From contig CANJHS010000004.1 in NCBI GenBank assembly GCA_947474225.1, positions 1-64,000 of the forward strand: a DNA stretch of 64,000 bases, read 5' to 3'. The position numbers were made by a program, and so were the translations under genes. Source of the stretch: Roseiflexaceae bacterium. Its GTDB lineage: Bacteria; Chloroflexota; Chloroflexia; Chloroflexales; Roseiflexaceae. A model generated the notes under the pieces. The model was not told the origin of the DNA, made no database searches, and worked only from the letters and a program-made list of their open reading frames with translations. Below, piece after piece: positions 15,449 to 24,366 of this stretch (positions are counted from its first letter, which is position 1; each line of letters starts with the position of its first letter).

Positions 15449-16381
15449 TTAATCCAGCTTGATGCGTGGGTCAATAATCGTGGCCAGAAGGTCGGTCAAC
15501 AGGTACAAAATGCCCCACAACGAGGCAATGATAAGCATCAATGCCAAAATCATTGGGTAATCGCGTTGGATGATACTGGTTACAAAGAACTTGCCGATAC
15601 CATTTACACGGAACATGGTCTCGACGAAAATCGTACCAGTGATCATGTTTGGTATCATCGGTCCGAGCGCAGTGATGATTGGAATGAGTGCGTTCTTCAT
15701 AGTGTGACGCCAAATCACCATCGTCTCGGAGAGACCTTTTGCACGTGCAGTACGTATATAGTCTGCCGTTAAGACTTCGGTTAAGCTGCCACGAGTAAAT
15801 CGAGCTGCAATACCCATAGGTCCAAGCCCGAGTGCGATAACAGGCATGATCCATGCCTTTGGGTCGCTCCACCGATCTGCATCAAGCGAGATTGGTAACC
15901 ACTTGAGCTTTACCACAAGGATGAGAATCATCCAGATTGAGATAATGAAGTTCGGAACGGTCATGCCGAGTGTCGAGATGAAGGTTACGACGGTATCTAC
16001 CCAGGTATTTTGGCGGATGCCTGCCAAAATACCCATAAAAATACCCAATGTGATGGCAAAGACAACGGTAGTTCCGCCAAGTTGAATGCTCTTGGGCCAC
16101 ACGGAAGAAATCACTTGGATAACAGTGCGGTCTTTGAATTGATATGAAATACCGAAGTCGCCATGCAGGGCGTTGCCGATATACGTAAGGTACTGCTCAT
16201 GGAGTGGTTTGTCGAGGCCGAATTTGGCCATCATGTTGGCGCGTTGTTGTTCTGTCAGATTGCGGTTCGTCTCATCCCATGGACCACCAGGGACGTTGTG
16301 CATGAGTAAAAACGCAAAAATCGTCACAACAAAGAAGACGATAATGAGTCTCAACAGTCGCGAGAGGATGTAGATTACCAT
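15449..16381 (-). CDS. Peptide/nickel ABC transporter permease, DppB/OppB type
   Basis: The 310-residue protein starts MVIYILSRLLRLIIVFFVVT, the usual DppB helix 1, followed by the conserved periplasmic segment FGLDKPLHEQYLTYIGNALHGDFGISY. The EAA ATPase-docking loop is ADYIRTARAKGLSETMVIWRH, and the end is LLTDLLATIIDPRIKL, typical for this family. AAAGGG precedes the ATG by about 11 bases. It is the first gene of the minus-strand permease pair; transcription presumably starts in the 627-base gap upstream. Confidence 0.93.
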   Translation of the reverse strand: MVIYILSRLLRLIIVFFVVTIFAFLLMHNVPGGPWDETNRNLTEQQRANMMAKFGLDKPLHEQYLTYIGNALHGDFGISYQFKDRTVIQVISSVWPKSIQLGGTTVVFAITLGIFMGILAGIRQNTWVDTVVTFISTLGMTVPNFIISIWMILILVVKLKWLPISLDADRWSDPKAWIMPVIALGLGPMGIAARFTRGSLTEVLTADYIRTARAKGLSETMVIWRHTMKNALIPIITALGPMIPNMITGTIFVETMFRVNGIGKFFVTSIIQRDYPMILALMLIIASLWGILYLLTDLLATIIDPRIKLD

Positions 16382-16454
16382 GCAGGTGCAATCCCTTTCA
16401 TAACAGTGCCGGATTCTGTGTGCGTACGCTCAATAGGTGTTGGACGTTCGCTGT

Positions 16455-16472
16455 TTGTACCACGTTGTACAA
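16455..16472. repeat. Inverted repeat TTGTAC-N6-GTACAA, possible operator
   Basis: A perfect 6+6 inverted repeat lies about 75 bases upstream of the dppB-type start. Its size and symmetry fit a dimeric regulator site. No regulator gene is adjacent, so this is only a candidate. Confidence 0.4.
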
Positions 16473-16969
16473 GCATCATATGTGGCGTAATAAAGAGAAG
16501 CAGGTTGATCCTGTCCTCACTCCCAATCGCAGTGCTCGACTGCACTTCACCACCATATGACCGTTACAAAAAAGTGTCTGACATACATTACCACATAGCA
16601 GCATGCTTTGCATATATGTAGATATGTGATTTATGCATTGTGTGTCGTGAATATCTACTGGTATGAAACTATTTGCGCTTTTGTGTCAACACTTTCGGTT
16701 GCATAAAGATTCGCCGAGGATGTTTGGGCTCCGCTTCCGCCCTAGATTCAACGAACACAGTAGGATGCGCAAAAATTCTATGTTCCGGGTTTTCAATGTG
16801 ACAACTCCCACCTTTCGAATGCGTAATAAGCACATGAAAGGTTTGTTAACCACGCACCACTAACCCGTCAAAAGTTGGATAAAACTAGGACGATGCACAT
16901 TTGATACGTTTGTGCTGGCACGCACGTGCGTGATTCAAAACGGTTGACTCTCACTTCTAATTGGACTAC

Positions 16970-16978
16970 TGGTACAAT
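16970..16978 (+). promoter_or_regulatory. Extended -10 promoter (TGGTACAAT) of the RCC1-repeat gene
   Basis: TGG-TACAAT lies 30 bases upstream of the start codon. A TTGACT hexamer upstream is 23 bases away, too far for a normal -35 box, so the extended -10 element is probably the main contact. Confidence 0.5.
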
Positions 16979-17008
16979 AGAGTCACTTTGTAGTGGTAAA
17001 AGAGCTCT

Positions 17009-20000
17009 ATGCAACGCTTTATTCTACGCTTTTGGTATGCGGTAATAGCAGTATTTATCGTTTTGTTGGTTGTTGCGCCCACAACGGCGTTGGTCGGTTT
17101 TATCGTCAAGAAGGTCGCAGATCGACAGGCAGTTATTCCCGATGTGATCCAGACAAATCGTGATCAGTTTATTGATATAGACCCGATGCCCAACGAAGAC
17201 GTCGTCTCACCTTCGAATCAGACAACAATGACGCTGAGTAGCGGTGCCGCATTTAGCTGTACCGTCGTCTACTCTGGTCAGGTGATGTGTTGGGGAGCGA
17301 ATGAATCCGGACAACTCGGTTTTGGCAGTGACGGTACTGCACTGCCCGTTGGGCGCACTGCGAATCTCGTTGCGTCACTCGAAAACGTCCAGATGGTCGC
17401 GCTTGGGTTGCGCCACAGTTGTGCTCTTGTGGCAAGTACTGGCGCTGTTTGGTGTTGGGGATCGAACACACACCGAGAAATCGGCCAATATGCAGAAGGA
17501 CCGCAGACTTCTACTTCTTTCGCCCAAGCAGTCGCAGGGCTTGATCATGTGACCACCATCGCTGCGGGGGACTCGCATACATGCGCGCGCAAAAAGGATG
17601 GGACAATTTGGTGCTGGGGAGCCAACGATCATGGTCAACTTGGTACTGGTGGAATAAGTCTCAGTGGTGGGCTCCAGAACGTCGAACTCCCTGAACCGAG
17701 TGTTGCGTTGTTCGTCGGTGCAAACACGAGCTGTGCACGAGCGCAGACCAATGCACTGTATTGTTGGGGTCGAGGTGTATTCGGCAACAGAACTGAATCT
17801 CCTGTTCCGATACCCATGGAAGTGTCTGATTTGCCAGTTGATGCCCAATTTGTCATCAGTACGACGCAAATATGTGGTTTTAGCGCAGCAACTCCAGTCC
17901 GTTGTTGGAGGACTGGTGATCAAAAAAGCTACGAAATCCCCAACTCCCAAGGAACAGCGCTGTTGCGCGCCCTCCGAGACGGGAGCATCTGCGGAATCGG
18001 CAAAAATGGGGTTTTGTGTTGGGATGATGCGATGCATATCCAAAACATCGAGGAACGCGGGGTAAGTGATATTTCCGGTGGATTAGCGTTCCAATGTATA
18101 GCACTGAGAGCTGGCCGCTTGCGCTGCCGCGGTGAAAACACGCATGGGCAGCTAGCAAGCTCCGTTCAATCGACGCAGAACGAATTTATCACCGTACCAC
18201 TCGGTAACAGCAGTTCGTTGTTGAGTGCAGGGGCTGGTCATATCTGTGGGATGTGGCAACTCGGTGCACTCCGCTGTTGGGGTCGAGCATACGAAGGCCA
18301 AATCGGTGTTGCAGATCTTATGGGAACGCGAAGTCATCCTGAACCTGTCACGCCAGATATCAACGGCGTACTTGCCATCGCTACCGGCAATAATCATACC
18401 TGTGCATTGCGTCACGATGAAAGTGTCCGTTGTTGGGGTGCAAATAATGCGGGACAACTCGGCAGCGGTGACACCCTGGATCGTGCAGTGCCGCAGGTCG
18501 TGGTGGGGGTGCAGGGCGGTGTTGCGTTAAGTGCCGGCAGTGACCATACGTGCCTTTTAGAACGTAGTGGCTCCGTGTGGTGTTGGGGGGATAACAGCGA
18601 GCATCAAGCCGGGAGTGGGTCGTTGCTTGTACCATTCCCTCAGCATATCGAAAATTTACAGTCTGTTGTTGCAATTGCCTCTGGCGGATCGACGAATTGT
18701 GCACTCCAAACCGATGCTCTCGTGGTTTGTTGGGGGGCGCAAATTGGTCGAAATCCATCATTCGAACCAATTGCAGAACTCACCGACATAATAGCAGTGG
18801 GAGTGGGTAATCGATTCGTCTGTGCACTGCGCATAGACGGATCAGTGTGGTGTTGGGGAGTCGAAGAAGGCGTTGGTGCTACTCCTGTACCACATCGCGT
18901 AGACGGCTTACCTCCTATCCGTGCCATACGTGCAGGTGGACAGCATATTTGTGCAATCGATACGGTACGGCATCTCTGGTGTTGGGGTGCGAATCAATTC
19001 GGTCAGGTTGCGCCACAAGACACGCGGTTGTTCATCAACGAACCAATAATGCGCGCAGACAATGTCGCTGCTGTGGCGACAGGCTTTGCGACCAGTTGTG
19101 CTCGCAACGTCGATGGAACCACACTCTGTTGGGGTGATAACCGGTACGGTCAGCTCGCTGACTCTGATCCATTGGTGAGTGAATCACCAGTGAAAGGATA
19201 TGACGACGGGTTTTCGCTGGTTGCCGGAGGAAATTTCAGTTGTGCTGTTTTGAAGTATGTTTCGGTTCGATGTTGGGGGAGTAACGAGTACGGACAGTTA
19301 GGAGACGGAACCACAACGGCATCCGCTGTGCCGCAAAGCGTTCGTAGTAACGAAGAGGTTGTCAGTATTGCTGCCGGTTCAGCGCATGCGTGTAGCATCG
19401 TGATTGACGGCACGGTGCGTTGCTGGGGCCACAATAATTTCGGGCAACTCGGCAACGAGACAACAGAAGATAGCTCGACCCCTGTGGTCGCTGCCGTCCA
19501 ATCTGTGGTACAGCTGTCGCTCGGACAGTCTCACAGCTGTGCGCTTTTGCAAGACGGCGGCGGGGCATGTTGGGGGCGCAATGACGATGGCCAGCTCGGG
19601 AGTGGCAATACGGCGAACTCTGGGATGCCGCTTCGAGTTGCATCACTCAGTACCGCGATTGCTCTTGCAAGCGGAGGTAATCACACCTGTGCGCTGTTGC
19701 AGAATGCAAAAGTGCTCTGTTGGGGTCGGGATGAGCAAGGACAGCTCGGAATTGGGACGGCTGGACCCGGCATCTCGGTACCCGCTGAAATACGAGGTTT
19801 AATGGGCGTCACAGCCCTGACCGCAGGTACCGATCACTCCTGTGCACTTACCACAGAAGGTATGGTTTGGTGTTGGGGATGGAATCGTTTTGGACAGACG
19901 GGTTCTCCCGCGGTAGGTGAGAAGGCATTCACCCTCGTGCCGGTCAAGGTCCCTGACTTGGCCAATGTCATTGCCGTCCAGGCGGGCGGGAATCACACCT

Positions 20001-21493
20001 GTGCGCTCCAACGCAACGGGCTGGTGCGCTGTTGGGGGGATAACTATAATGGTCAATTAGGCATCGAAAGCACAAATACGAACACCTTCGATAGCCATGG
20101 TCAGGACATTATTGGTCTCGAGAGCGTTATCCAAATCGCGACAGGCGGTGCGCACACGTGTGTGCTGCAACAACGTGGTAACGTGCGTTGTTGGGGGTGG
20201 AATCGAGATGGTCAGCTTGGTAATGGGAGCCGTACGCAACTCACAGATGTCTACGCACCAATCCCAATCGTCGGACAATCGCATGTTAGTTCACTCGCGC
20301 TTGGGGAAGGTCATCTCTGCGATGTCGACACCGTCGGGACGGTGTGGTGTTGGGGCGACAATGATGTAGGGCAATTGGGCATTGGCATTATGGGGAATGT
20401 TGGTGATCTAGGGTTGCCCAACGAAGTGGACGCCGCCGTCAACACCGTCTCGGTTGAACTCGGTGCTGGGCATAGTTGCGCACTACTGGTTACTGCTGAA
20501 CTCAACTGCTGGGGAAGGAACAACTTCGGCCAACTTGGTAATTCGTATGCTGGTGATATTGCAGATAGTGTGGTGCCAAACTTTGTCGTTGGTCTGACAA
20601 ACGTTTCTGCGTATAGTGCAGGTGGTGATACCAGTTGTGCTGTGTCAGCAGGTATCGTTTCGTGTTGGGGCGACAACCAATACGGACAGCTCGGGACAGC
20701 AACGGTCGGCGTCGGCGATTATCGCACAACGGCGACGGTCGTATCGGGGATCGATGCGGTGATTGATGTAACGGTTGGTACGCATCACGTCTGCGCGCTG
20801 CGGCAAGACCGTAGTGTGTGGTGCTGGGGACGAAACAACGCGCACCAAGTCAATGAATCATCCGCTGACATTGTCGTTGCTCCAACTCGCAGCGCACTCC
20901 AGAATCCCATCGCTGCAATTGGTTCGAGCGCAGATCATACCTGCGCTGTTGATACCGTTGGCGGCGTTTGGTGCTGGGGAAATAATCAATCCGGACAACT
21001 GAGTGTGGTTGGTGAGTCCATAAAGACCATACAACACGTCGAGGGTATTCCTGCAGCACGTTCTGTCGTCACGGGGAGTCAACATTCGTGCGCGCTCGAT
21101 GCGACGAATACCGTATGGTGCTGGGGCAACAACGAACACGGTCAACTTGGGAGTCCACGTACCGAACCGCCCACACTTGTACCACCGACGCTCGTAACAG
21201 GTCTGAAAAAAGTCCAGAGCATCGCAGCGGCGGGTGCGAGAACCTGTGCGGTCATCGAAAATGGTGAGGCTTGGTGTTGGGGTGAGAATGCTTCTGGCCA
21301 ACTCGGTGTTTCACCAAACCCAGATAGACATGCTCCTGCGCTCGTTCAACAACTCTGGTCAATGCGCGTCAGCACATTTATACCGCTCATTCCAACCGCG
21401 CTCCCACTCTTGCCCACAACACATCCCACCGAAACGAGTATTCCAACCAAAACGACAATTCCGACTCGGACATTAATTCGTACTCACCCGTAA
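17009..21493 (+). CDS. Giant membrane-anchored RCC1-repeat beta-propeller protein (28 repeats)
   Basis: The 1494-residue protein has one N-terminal membrane segment (about residues 8-34, FWYAVIAVFIVLLVVAPTTA), a short linker, then 28 repeats of about 49 residues up to about residue 1445. Each repeat carries the RCC1 core in a form like HTCALxxDGxVxCWGxNxxGQLG. The count of 28 equals four seven-bladed propellers. Almost every blade has two cysteines 8-10 residues apart (CAL...CWG), which fits disulfides in an exported protein. Repeats 4-7 and 10-13 are more degenerate (for example CRG or CWD for CWG). The tail is Pro/Thr-rich (IPTALPLLPTTHPTE). Export is inferred from anchor and cysteines. Function unknown; RCC1 folds usually bind other proteins or polymers. 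AAGAG precedes the ATG. Confidence 0.93.
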   Translation: MQRFILRFWYAVIAVFIVLLVVAPTTALVGFIVKKVADRQAVIPDVIQTNRDQFIDIDPMPNEDVVSPSNQTTMTLSSGAAFSCTVVYSGQVMCWGANESGQLGFGSDGTALPVGRTANLVASLENVQMVALGLRHSCALVASTGAVWCWGSNTHREIGQYAEGPQTSTSFAQAVAGLDHVTTIAAGDSHTCARKKDGTIWCWGANDHGQLGTGGISLSGGLQNVELPEPSVALFVGANTSCARAQTNALYCWGRGVFGNRTESPVPIPMEVSDLPVDAQFVISTTQICGFSAATPVRCWRTGDQKSYEIPNSQGTALLRALRDGSICGIGKNGVLCWDDAMHIQNIEERGVSDISGGLAFQCIALRAGRLRCRGENTHGQLASSVQSTQNEFITVPLGNSSSLLSAGAGHICGMWQLGALRCWGRAYEGQIGVADLMGTRSHPEPVTPDINGVLAIATGNNHTCALRHDESVRCWGANNAGQLGSGDTLDRAVPQVVVGVQGGVALSAGSDHTCLLERSGSVWCWGDNSEHQAGSGSLLVPFPQHIENLQSVVAIASGGSTNCALQTDALVVCWGAQIGRNPSFEPIAELTDIIAVGVGNRFVCALRIDGSVWCWGVEEGVGATPVPHRVDGLPPIRAIRAGGQHICAIDTVRHLWCWGANQFGQVAPQDTRLFINEPIMRADNVAAVATGFATSCARNVDGTTLCWGDNRYGQLADSDPLVSESPVKGYDDGFSLVAGGNFSCAVLKYVSVRCWGSNEYGQLGDGTTTASAVPQSVRSNEEVVSIAAGSAHACSIVIDGTVRCWGHNNFGQLGNETTEDSSTPVVAAVQSVVQLSLGQSHSCALLQDGGGACWGRNDDGQLGSGNTANSGMPLRVASLSTAIALASGGNHTCALLQNAKVLCWGRDEQGQLGIGTAGPGISVPAEIRGLMGVTALTAGTDHSCALTTEGMVWCWGWNRFGQTGSPAVGEKAFTLVPVKVPDLANVIAVQAGGNHTCALQRNGLVRCWGDNYNGQLGIESTNTNTFDSHGQDIIGLESVIQIATGGAHTCVLQQRGNVRCWGWNRDGQLGNGSRTQLTDVYAPIPIVGQSHVSSLALGEGHLCDVDTVGTVWCWGDNDVGQLGIGIMGNVGDLGLPNEVDAAVNTVSVELGAGHSCALLVTAELNCWGRNNFGQLGNSYAGDIADSVVPNFVVGLTNVSAYSAGGDTSCAVSAGIVSCWGDNQYGQLGTATVGVGDYRTTATVVSGIDAVIDVTVGTHHVCALRQDRSVWCWGRNNAHQVNESSADIVVAPTRSALQNPIAAIGSSADHTCAVDTVGGVWCWGNNQSGQLSVVGESIKTIQHVEGIPAARSVVTGSQHSCALDATNTVWCWGNNEHGQLGSPRTEPPTLVPPTLVTGLKKVQSIAAAGARTCAVIENGEAWCWGENASGQLGVSPNPDRHAPALVQQLWSMRVSTFIPLIPTALPLLPTTHPTETSIPTKTTIPTRTLIRTHP

Positions 21494-21710
21494 TGACTGA
21501 CGTTCCCACGCATGTCACGTACAGTGTGCGTTCGCGCATTTGCAGTGATACGCACGTCAAGCCTTGGGGAAGATTAGGTATAGTTGGCTGTTTCGATACG
21601 AACGTGAATTCTGGAAAATTGACACCACCGAATCAATGCGGAGCTCGATGCAACTATCCCGGTGCTATACGCAAGTCTCGATCCATTTATTCTGAGATAG
21701 AGGATATGGT

Positions 21711-22934
21711 ATGCGATTGTTATTTGTATCGACGGCACATTCGTATCGGAACAACGATTTTATCGCTGCTGCAAAAACACAATCCTATGATTATCTACTG
21801 CTTTGTGAAGGGAGCATTGGTCACCTGGATGAGCAGCATATAGTTGCCGATTTTGCACATGTAGAATTGCTACTCGCACGTATAGCCCAGCTCCACGATC
21901 AACAGCTATTTGGTGCAGTTATGGCATTAGACGATAGTGGAGCACATATTGCTGCTGCAATCGCAGAAGCGTTACATATCCCGCATAATCGATTCGAAGC
22001 AATCGAGGCTGCACGTAATAAAGGACGTATGCGAACCGTGCTGTACGATGCAGGCGTCCCTGTCCCGTGGTTTCATCGGTTTGTTGGCGCAACCCCCGTT
22101 GCAGATATCGTTGCGCAGATAGAATTCCCCTGTGTGATAAAACCATTATTGCTGAATGGTTCACGAGGCGTGATTCGCACCAATACTCCAGAGGAGTTTC
22201 TCGTGGCTCGTACCGAGCTCCTGGCGATATTAGATAATATCGAAGGATCTGATGGAGAGCATGCGTTTTTGGTCGAAGCCTATATTCCTGGTATTGAAGT
22301 TGCCCTTGAGGCGATTCTCGATAATGGTCAACTTTATCCACTTGCCCTGTTTGACAAACCCGACCCCCTCACGGGCCCACTTTTCGAAGAGACTATTTAC
22401 GTCACACCTTCGCGTCATTCTGCCGCTATACAGTCAGCAATTATTGCGACCGCACGTGATGCTGCTGCAGCGATTGGACTCGTGAATGGTCCCGTGCACG
22501 CAGAACTTCGGTTTAATGATGCTGGTGTATGGGTGGTCGAAGTCGCAGGCAGGTCTATTGGCGGACTGTGTTCGCGCACACTGCGTTTCGGCGTGCGAGA
22601 TTCCCTCGAAGAGCTTATTTTGCAGCAAGCAATGGGTGTTTTTCGTGAACCATCACTCCAAACCAACGCCAGTGGAGTGATGATGATTCCCATCCCGCAT
22701 GCGGGGATCTTGCAGCGTGTCGAAGGGATTGCCGATGCCTGTCTTGTACCTGGAATAGAATCAGTCGAAATTACCAGCCCCTTGCATCAGGCAATACAGA
22801 CGCTCCCTGCGGGCGAGAGTTATCTCGGCTTTATTTTCGCCCGGGGAGATACCCCGGCAGAAGTTGAAGATGCGCTGCGCTCCGCACACAGTAAGCTTTC
22901 GATAACCATTATGCCGCATTTTTTGTTGACATAA
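21711..22934 (+). CDS. ATP-grasp carboxylate-amine ligase-like enzyme
   Basis: The 407-residue protein has an N-terminal preATP-grasp region (MRLLFVSTAHSYRNNDFIAA), an ATP-grasp core (about 110-300) with NKGRMRTVLYDAGVPVPWF, the ATP-binding lysine and glycine loop in FPCVIKPLLLNGSRGV, VEAYIPGIEVALEAI, and the metal-binding HAELRFNDAGVWVVEVAGR motif. A C-terminal domain (about 310-405) resembles that of L-amino-acid-ligase-type ATP-grasp proteins. It would couple a carboxylate to an amine using ATP. Substrates unknown. AGAGGA lies six bases before the ATG. It ends against the stop of the convergent YggX-like gene with no gap. The 217 bases upstream show no other gene. Confidence 0.88.
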   Translation: MRLLFVSTAHSYRNNDFIAAAKTQSYDYLLLCEGSIGHLDEQHIVADFAHVELLLARIAQLHDQQLFGAVMALDDSGAHIAAAIAEALHIPHNRFEAIEAARNKGRMRTVLYDAGVPVPWFHRFVGATPVADIVAQIEFPCVIKPLLLNGSRGVIRTNTPEEFLVARTELLAILDNIEGSDGEHAFLVEAYIPGIEVALEAILDNGQLYPLALFDKPDPLTGPLFEETIYVTPSRHSAAIQSAIIATARDAAAAIGLVNGPVHAELRFNDAGVWVVEVAGRSIGGLCSRTLRFGVRDSLEELILQQAMGVFREPSLQTNASGVMMIPIPHAGILQRVEGIADACLVPGIESVEITSPLHQAIQTLPAGESYLGFIFARGDTPAEVEDALRSAHSKLSITIMPHFLLT

Positions 22935-23474
22935 CTATTTTCTTGGTCCGCCTTTGCTGGGGGCTGCTGCCTGTGGGGTCCACCCTTCTGGAGTAGCAGC
23001 GCCTTCGCCGAAAAAGAAATCATCCATTGCTTTGAGCAAAACACCCTGGGATTGTGGATCGACGAGACTCATGCTGTAGTGATTTATCAGAATGCGTTCT
23101 TGCTCTGGCCACAGAGCCCAACCACGTGCCGAAACAGTTTCGTAAATTTTCGTCCCTAATTCGCCAGGGAAAGGCGGTTTCGCCAACCCGGGAAGTATCC
23201 GTTTATATTTCACGCAAGAGACCATCCGTGGTCCTTCTGGAGGTCCGAAGAAAAACATTTGAATGGCTGCCATACGGCGACGCTCGTACTGCGCCATTGT
23301 TGGGTCAATATCGAACTGCGCAATGAAAATCCGCTCGCTACGGACCCAGGCATTCCAGCCGAGCGCTGATATAGTGGTCAAAATCCGCTCGCCGAGATCT
23401 CCGGGGACTGGCGCGTCAGACAATGCCGGGAGCATGCGATCGAAATAGGTACAATGGATGAGTGGTGTTGACAT
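22935..23474 (-). CDS. Tandem two-domain YggX (Fe(II)-trafficking/oxidative protection) protein
   Basis: The 179-residue protein is two YggX-like domains in one chain. Domain 1 (about residues 5-77) has IHCTYFDRMLP, VPGDLGERILTTISALGWNAW and a closing IQMFFFG. Domain 2 (about 85-168) has VSCVKYKRILPGL, FPGELGTKIYETVSARGWALW, QERILINHY and DDFFFGEG...PEGWTPQ. Canonical YggX is a single domain of about 90 residues with an N-terminal FCT(Y/F)L, PGELGKRIY, WxxWxxxQTMLINE and FLFEG, so both halves match over their length. Each half keeps the key N-terminal cysteine (Cys8 and Cys87). YggX protects iron-sulfur enzymes in gamma-proteobacteria; a duplicated version here is unusual. AAGGAG six bases before the ATG fixes the start. 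Confidence 0.82.
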   Translation of the reverse strand: MSTPLIHCTYFDRMLPALSDAPVPGDLGERILTTISALGWNAWVRSERIFIAQFDIDPTMAQYERRRMAAIQMFFFGPPEGPRMVSCVKYKRILPGLAKPPFPGELGTKIYETVSARGWALWPEQERILINHYSMSLVDPQSQGVLLKAMDDFFFGEGAATPEGWTPQAAAPSKGGPRK

Positions 23475-23515
23475 CTGTAACTCCTTCTTCTAGGGATAAT
23501 ACCATGGAGTGTGTG

Positions 23516-24313
23516 ATGCTCCTTCTCGTTACAATGGAATGTCTGTTGAGTGCGACGTTTCTTCGTTCATTATGCATGGCGGGGACGATTCCAGATGCAA
23601 TATTTGTAGCAGACCGAGATGCACACGGCTATCAGCGAGTACAGACACGTGTCAATCTTATACGCAACGATGATCGTGTCGACCAAATTGCACATCGCTA
23701 TGGAATCACATTGTTTCGAGTCAATGACTGGAATCTTGTTCCTGATGCATTCCTCACACAGTTTGCAATGATTTTGGTTGCGTGCTACCCAAAGAAGCTC
23801 CCCGCAGCCCGATTTCTCCGCATTGGAGTGCCTGCATGGAACGTACATCCATCTGCGCTCCCAGCATTACGGGGTCCAGACCCACTTTTTTATGTCGCAC
23901 GAGGTGATGCAGAACCCGCAGTCACCATACATGAGCTCGATGTCACATACGACACTGGTCCAATCATTGCCACACTACCCGTTGACCTATCAGAAGAGTG
24001 CACCGAACGGCAAACGATCATCACGCATGCAACCGTTGCTGCGGATCTCTACCGATACACGACGAATCATCTGCATACACCTTTTCCACAAGGTGACAGT
24101 GAAAATCAGCGCTGGGCGGCAATTCCTACTGCAGAAGATTTCACATTACGGCCAGAATGGACAATGAGGCGCACGGCTCGATTTGTGATGATGACCGATA
24201 TGCGGAATCAGCCGTACAGGGTGCCCGAAGCAGACCTGTGGGTACGTCGCATCGAAGCGCACGGTCAGATTCCCATTCGTTGCGTTGATGGTGTGCTGAT
24301 GGCGTCGCTATGA
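23516..24313 (+). CDS. Formyltransferase-fold enzyme (methionyl-tRNA formyltransferase-like)
   Basis: This protein of about 265 residues has the formyltransferase core: PAWNVHPSALPALRGPDPLFY carries the catalytic Asn and His (NxHPS), and TIHELDVTYDTGPIIA carries the catalytic Asp (DTG). The C-terminal RWAAIPTAEDFTLRPEWTMRR stretch parallels the linker of Fmt-like enzymes. The N-terminal strand (MLLLVTMECLLSATFLRSL) is divergent from the usual MGTPxFA start. It may formylate a sugar amine, an amino acid or a tRNA; it is unlikely to be the housekeeping Fmt given its divergence. The ATG is chosen for GGAG six bases upstream; other in-frame ATGs exist at 23504 and 23534. Confidence 0.78.
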   Translation: MLLLVTMECLLSATFLRSLCMAGTIPDAIFVADRDAHGYQRVQTRVNLIRNDDRVDQIAHRYGITLFRVNDWNLVPDAFLTQFAMILVACYPKKLPAARFLRIGVPAWNVHPSALPALRGPDPLFYVARGDAEPAVTIHELDVTYDTGPIIATLPVDLSEECTERQTIITHATVAADLYRYTTNHLHTPFPQGDSENQRWAAIPTAEDFTLRPEWTMRRTARFVMMTDMRNQPYRVPEADLWVRRIEAHGQIPIRCVDGVLMASL

Positions 24314-24366
24314 GCGCTTTGACAAGATGCACGTATAATTGACCAACCACATTTTTGAGGTACAGT

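Larger units (their letters stand above)
16382..17008. other. Divergent intergenic region (627 bases) without a supported gene
   Basis: This region separates the permease genes (minus strand) from the RCC1-repeat gene (plus strand). Short open frames on the plus strand here have no recognisable motif or good ribosome site and are rejected. What can be seen is an inverted repeat (TTGTAC-N6-GTACAA) near the permease side and an extended -10 element close to the RCC1 start. The middle of the gap shows nothing I can name. Confidence 0.6.

Noticed and set aside
16406-16863. Two short plus-strand open frames in the permease-RCC1 gap
   Set aside because: No recognisable motif, no good ribosome site, and codon use looks random; treated as intergenic.
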